From contig MGQD01000018.1 in NCBI GenBank assembly GCA_001797695.1, forward strand, positions 12,198 to 20,441: DNA of 8,244 bases, read 5' to 3'. The position numbers and the translations under genes are program-made. The stretch comes from Deltaproteobacteria bacterium RBG_13_49_15 (lineage in GTDB: Bacteria > Desulfobacterota > Desulfobacteria > Desulfobacterales > UBA2156). The notes under the pieces are model-generated. The model was given only the letters and a program-made list of their open reading frames with translations, was not told the DNA's origin and ran no database searches. Positions 5,460 to 8,244 of this stretch are shown one piece after another; within the stretch, counting starts at the first letter, position 1, and every line of letters starts with the position of its first letter.

Positions 5460-6530
5460 TCAGACGTCTTCCCGAATGAACGATGCCACCCGGTCTCCGA
5501 TTTCACGCGTTCCGATCCCCATCTTCCCTGCCTCCATGCTTTTCATGTGATGGTGAATCACCTTCAGTACCGATGTTTCAATTAAAAAAGCGCCCTTTTC
5601 TTCTCCGATATGGCTAAGCATCATCTGCACGGCAATGACGGCGGCAAGCGGATTGATCATGTTCTTGCCCGTATATTTCGGAGCGGAACCGCCGATCGGT
5701 TCGAACATGGCCGTTCCCTCCGGATTGATGTTTCCTCCTGCGGCAACCCCCATTCCCCCCTGGATCATCGCTCCCAGATCACTGATGATATCGCCGAACA
5801 TGTTGTCGGTGACGATGACGTCAAATCGCTCCGGATTCTTAATCATCCACATGCAGACTGCATCCACATGAGCATAATCGGTTGCAATATCCGGATAACC
5901 GCTTCCGACTTCATGAAACACTCTTTCCCAGAGGTCAAAGGCATACGTGAGAACGTTTGTTTTTCCGCATAGTGTCAATTGCTTTTTTCCATTTCGTTTT
6001 CGGCACCGTTCAAAAGCATATTTCAGGCATCGCTCAACCCCCTTCCGGGTATTAATCGACTCCTGAATCGCTACTTCATGAAGCGTCCCTTTTCTCAGCA
6101 CCCCTCCGGCTCCGGCATAAAGCCCTTCCGTATTTTCTCTGACCACATCAAAATCGATATGCCTGGGTTCCTTATTTTTCAAGGGTGTTTCCACTCCAGG
6201 GTACAATTTGACCGGACGCAGATTAATGTACAAATCAAGAGAAAACCTTAATTTGAGCAGTATCTCCTTTTCGAGAATCCCGGGTTTGACATCCGGATGA
6301 CCGATAGCCCCCAGGAGAATGGCGTTTAATCGTTCCATTTCAGAAACGGCTGAGTCAGGAAGGGTTTCCCCGCATTTCAGATATCGCTCGCCTCCGAACG
6401 GGTAATGGATCAGCTCGTATTCAAACCCTGCTTTTTCGGCGGCAGCCGTAAGCACTTTCAGTGCTTCTGCCGACACTTCAGGTCCTGTCCCATCCCCGGG
6501 AATAACGCCGATATGGTAGGTCTTCTTCAT
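5460..6530 (-). CDS. leuB: 3-isopropylmalate dehydrogenase (isocitrate/isopropylmalate dehydrogenase family)
   Basis: A complete 356-residue decarboxylating dehydrogenase, normal length for LeuB. It oxidises 3-isopropylmalate to 2-oxoisocaproate with NAD and a divalent metal. The family's substrate residues are all present: IPGDGTGPE (9-17), Arg95 and Arg105 in LRFSLDLYINLRP, Arg131 and Tyr138 in RENTEGLY, Lys190 in GKTNVL, and the metal aspartates Asp223, Asp247 and Asp251 (TDNMFGDIISDLGA). The nucleotide loop reads FEPIGGSAPKYTGKN (276-290). The RPVKLYPGVETPL and RENTEGLYAGAGG wording resembles the LeuB variant I associate with Desulfobacterota; tartrate or D-malate dehydrogenase is a weaker alternative in this family. 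The leuD stop overlaps this start as ATGA, and a GGAG tract precedes the ATG, so translation is coupled. Confidence 0.92.
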   Translation of the reverse strand: MKKTYHIGVIPGDGTGPEVSAEALKVLTAAAEKAGFEYELIHYPFGGERYLKCGETLPDSAVSEMERLNAILLGAIGHPDVKPGILEKEILLKLRFSLDLYINLRPVKLYPGVETPLKNKEPRHIDFDVVRENTEGLYAGAGGVLRKGTLHEVAIQESINTRKGVERCLKYAFERCRKRNGKKQLTLCGKTNVLTYAFDLWERVFHEVGSGYPDIATDYAHVDAVCMWMIKNPERFDVIVTDNMFGDIISDLGAMIQGGMGVAAGGNINPEGTAMFEPIGGSAPKYTGKNMINPLAAVIAVQMMLSHIGEEKGAFLIETSVLKVIHHHMKSMEAGKMGIGTREIGDRVASFIREDV

Positions 6531-7021
6531 CCTTTTCTCCTTTTGATGATGTGGCCGATCAATCCCCCGTCTTCGAGAATCTCCTGCATAAACTCAGGAA
6601 CGGGAGAGGCCTGAAAAACGGATCCGGCGGTTTTGTTTCGAATGATCCCTTTTTTAAAATCAACCTCGATTTCATGGCCGTCTTCGATCCTTTCGGCCGC
6701 CTCCCCGCATTCCAGTATCGGAAGCCCCATGTTGAATGCATTCCGGTAGAAGATCCGTGCAAAACTTTCCGCTATGACGCACGATACTCCTTTGGCCTGA
6801 ATCGCCATAGGGGCATGCTCTCTCGAAGAACCACATCCGAAATTGGATCCTGCGACGATGAGATCTCCAGGTTTCATATTAGAAACAAACAAGGGATTTT
6901 CATTTTCCATGCAATATTTAGCCAGAAAAGCCGGATCCGAATGGGTTAAGTACCGTGCCGGAATAATGGCATCCGTATCAATATCGGATCTGAACTTCCA
7001 TGCTCTACCGTGAAAAATCAT
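6527..7021 (-). CDS. leuD: 3-isopropylmalate dehydratase small subunit
   Basis: 164 residues, the compact form found with the archaeal-type/HACN-like large subunit. It pairs with LeuC to form the isomerase that converts 2- to 3-isopropylmalate; this swivel domain supplies substrate-recognition residues. Seen: the SDIDTDAIIPARYL opening (12-25), then GSNFGCGSSREHAPMAI (58-74), the family signature, and ESFARIFYRNAFNMGLPILEC (85-105). The recognition loop reads YLTHSDP (24-30). In related enzymes this loop separates isopropylmalate from homoaconitate users, and YLTH is not a form I can place firmly. The start at 7021 puts the ATG directly before the conserved GRAWKF segment; the open frame extends upstream to 7222 only through leuC coding sequence. 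It lies 19 nt after the leuC stop, with a weak AGAGAGAAAG ribosome site. Confidence 0.92.
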   Translation of the reverse strand: MIFHGRAWKFRSDIDTDAIIPARYLTHSDPAFLAKYCMENENPLFVSNMKPGDLIVAGSNFGCGSSREHAPMAIQAKGVSCVIAESFARIFYRNAFNMGLPILECGEAAERIEDGHEIEVDFKKGIIRNKTAGSVFQASPVPEFMQEILEDGGLIGHIIKRRKG

Positions 7022-7040
7022 CGTAATCGACTTTCTCTCT

Positions 7041-8244
7041 TTATTCGTTAAGCCCCAACTCTCCAGGGCCGGCAATTTTTCCCAAAACGGCGGAAGCGGC
7101 TGCAACCGCCGGATTTGCCAGATAGACTTCGCTCTCTTTATGCCCCATCCGCCCGATGAAGTTCCGGTTGGTGGTAGCGACCACCCTTTCCCCCTTCCCC
7201 AGGACGCCCATGAATCCGCCAAGGCAAGGGCCGCACGTCGGCGGGCTGATCACTGCGCCGGCATCCAGAAAGATTTCAAACAGCCCTTCGTTCATCGCCT
7301 TCCGATAAATGGTCGGAGTGGCTGGAATGATGATCAGTCTGACATGAGAAGGGATGCTTCTCCCTTTGAGCACCTGAGCGGCTTTTTGCAGATCGCTTAG
7401 CCGTCCGTTCGTGCATGAACCGATGACCACCTGATCGATCGGGACGTTCCCCACTTTGCTGATCCCTCTGGTATTGCTGGGAAGGTGAGGAAAAGCCACC
7501 TGGGGTTCAATGAGGCTTGCATCCATTTCAATGATTTCGCTGTATCGGGCGCCCGGATCGCTGTCATAAAAACGGTATTTCCGCTTTGCCCGACCCGATA
7601 CATATGCTTCGGTAACCTGATCCGGAATAAATATTCCGTTTTTTGCTCCAGCTTCGATGGCCATGTTGGCCATTGTAAAACGATCGTCCATGGAAAGCCG
7701 GTCAATTGCTTCTCCGACAAATTCCATGGCTTGATAACGTGCGCCGTCTACCCCAATGGCGCCGATGGTGAACAGTATCAGATCCTTTCCTCCCACCCAG
7801 GGGCCTGGATTCCCATAATAGACCAGCCGGATAGTCTCCGGAACCTTGAACCAAAGCTCTCCTGTGGCCATAGCAGCCGCCAGGTCGGTGCTTCCGACAC
7901 CGGTTGCAAAAGCTCCAAGTGCGCCATAAGTGCAGGTATGGCTGTCGGCGCCGATAACCAGGTCTCCCGGGAGAACAATCCCCTGTTCCGGCAAAAGGAC
8001 ATGTTCGATCCCGGCTTTCCCCACTTCGAAATAGTGGGTCAGCCCCTGCTCTTTTGAAAATTCTCTCAGCAATCGGCATTGCTCAGCCGATGGAATATCT
8101 TTATTCGGTGCAAAATGGTCCGGAACCAATACCACCCGTTCCCGGTTAAACACATGGGGGATGCCTATTTTCCGGAACTGCTCGATGGCGATTGGAGCAG
8201 TGATGTCGTTTCCGAGCGCCACATCGATTCCGGCATTGATCAAC
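7041..8244 (-). CDS. leuC: 3-isopropylmalate dehydratase large subunit (5' end outside window)
   Basis: About 400 residues to the C-terminus; only the first 20 or so residues should be missing, since the visible part starts just before the conserved ALGNDITAP segment. It is an aconitase-family 4Fe-4S protein that binds 2-isopropylmalate and dehydrates and rehydrates it together with LeuD. Seen: VPDHFAPNKD, GADSHTCTYGALGAFATGVGSTD, and the cluster cysteines in GSCTNGR (about 7401-7421) and TCGPCLGG (about 7215-7240), followed by ATTNRNFIGRMGHKESEVYLANPAVAAASA. The absence of an aconitase swivel domain and the separate small subunit mark the two-subunit HACN/isopropylmalate type. The TTG near the window edge encodes an internal leucine and is not a real start. 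Homoaconitase is the main alternative; leuB downstream favours leucine biosynthesis. Confidence 0.93.
   Translation of the reverse strand, partial: LINAGIDVALGNDITAPIAIEQFRKIGIPHVFNRERVVLVPDHFAPNKDIPSAEQCRLLREFSKEQGLTHYFEVGKAGIEHVLLPEQGIVLPGDLVIGADSHTCTYGALGAFATGVGSTDLAAAMATGELWFKVPETIRLVYYGNPGPWVGGKDLILFTIGAIGVDGARYQAMEFVGEAIDRLSMDDRFTMANMAIEAGAKNGIFIPDQVTEAYVSGRAKRKYRFYDSDPGARYSEIIEMDASLIEPQVAFPHLPSNTRGISKVGNVPIDQVVIGSCTNGRLSDLQKAAQVLKGRSIPSHVRLIIIPATPTIYRKAMNEGLFEIFLDAGAVISPPTCGPCLGGFMGVLGKGERVVATTNRNFIGRMGHKESEVYLANPAVAAASAVLGKIAGPGELGLNE

Noticed and set aside
7022..7222. Longer leuD beginning at 7222
   Set aside because: The extra 67 codons lie in the 3' end of leuC in another frame and match nothing in LeuD; the family N-terminus begins at 7021.
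7485..8057. 190-codon plus-strand frame inside leuC
   Set aside because: It is antisense to a strongly conserved gene, with low-complexity Cys/His-rich translation and no family features.
1..8244. Mobile element, defence system or CRISPR array
   Set aside because: No transposase, integrase, terminal repeats or spaced direct repeats are visible; every sizeable gene is a metabolic enzyme or regulator.

Overview
The window reads as ordinary chromosomal DNA of an anaerobic bacterium, most likely Desulfobacterota (Deltaproteobacteria-like). This is an inference from how the LeuB, LeuC/LeuD and IcmF-type proteins read, and from branched-chain acyl-CoA genes sitting beside amino-acid genes; no rRNA or other marker confirms it. 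I see no mobile element, CRISPR array, tRNA or rRNA. Coding density is high and both strands are used.

Layout. (1) Positions 1-1119, minus strand: a TetR-family regulator whose stop codon overlaps the start of the B12-dependent fused mutase icmF (ATGA overlap). Only the first 135 residues of IcmF lie in the window. (2) Positions 1120-1560: a 441-nt divergent control region. It holds two back-to-back TTGACA promoters and two identical 17-bp near-palindromic operators, each just downstream of one promoter's -10. (3) Positions 1561-3585, plus strand: an enoyl-CoA hydratase that looks like 3-methylglutaconyl-CoA hydratase, then a divergent HMG-CoA-lyase-like DRE-TIM enzyme lacking the usual catalytic cysteine. 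(4) Positions 3586-4482: a hairpin, a promoter carrying a 14-bp inverted repeat over its -10, and a GntR/HutC-family regulator. (5) Positions 8244 down to 4497, minus strand: leuC (5' end outside the window), leuD, leuB and a canonical HMG-CoA-lyase-type gene. This run meets the GntR gene tail to tail with 14 nt between stop codons.

How the genes may work together. The left half looks like a small acyl-CoA regulon. A TetR regulator, probably sensing an acyl-CoA, would repress both its own icmF transcript and the divergent hydratase/lyase transcript through the twin operators. IcmF rearranges isobutyryl/n-butyryl-CoA and, in characterised members, pivalyl/isovaleryl-CoA. The hydratase and lyase resemble the last two steps of leucine/isovalerate breakdown: methylglutaconyl-CoA to HMG-CoA to acetoacetate plus acetyl-CoA. 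The right half is leucine biosynthesis-type (isopropylmalate isomerase and dehydrogenase). A lyase of the catabolic family follows it where a leuA might be expected. The points most worth checking are the cysteine-less lyase homologue, the twin operators, the GntR palindrome and the HMG-CoA lyase behind leuCDB.
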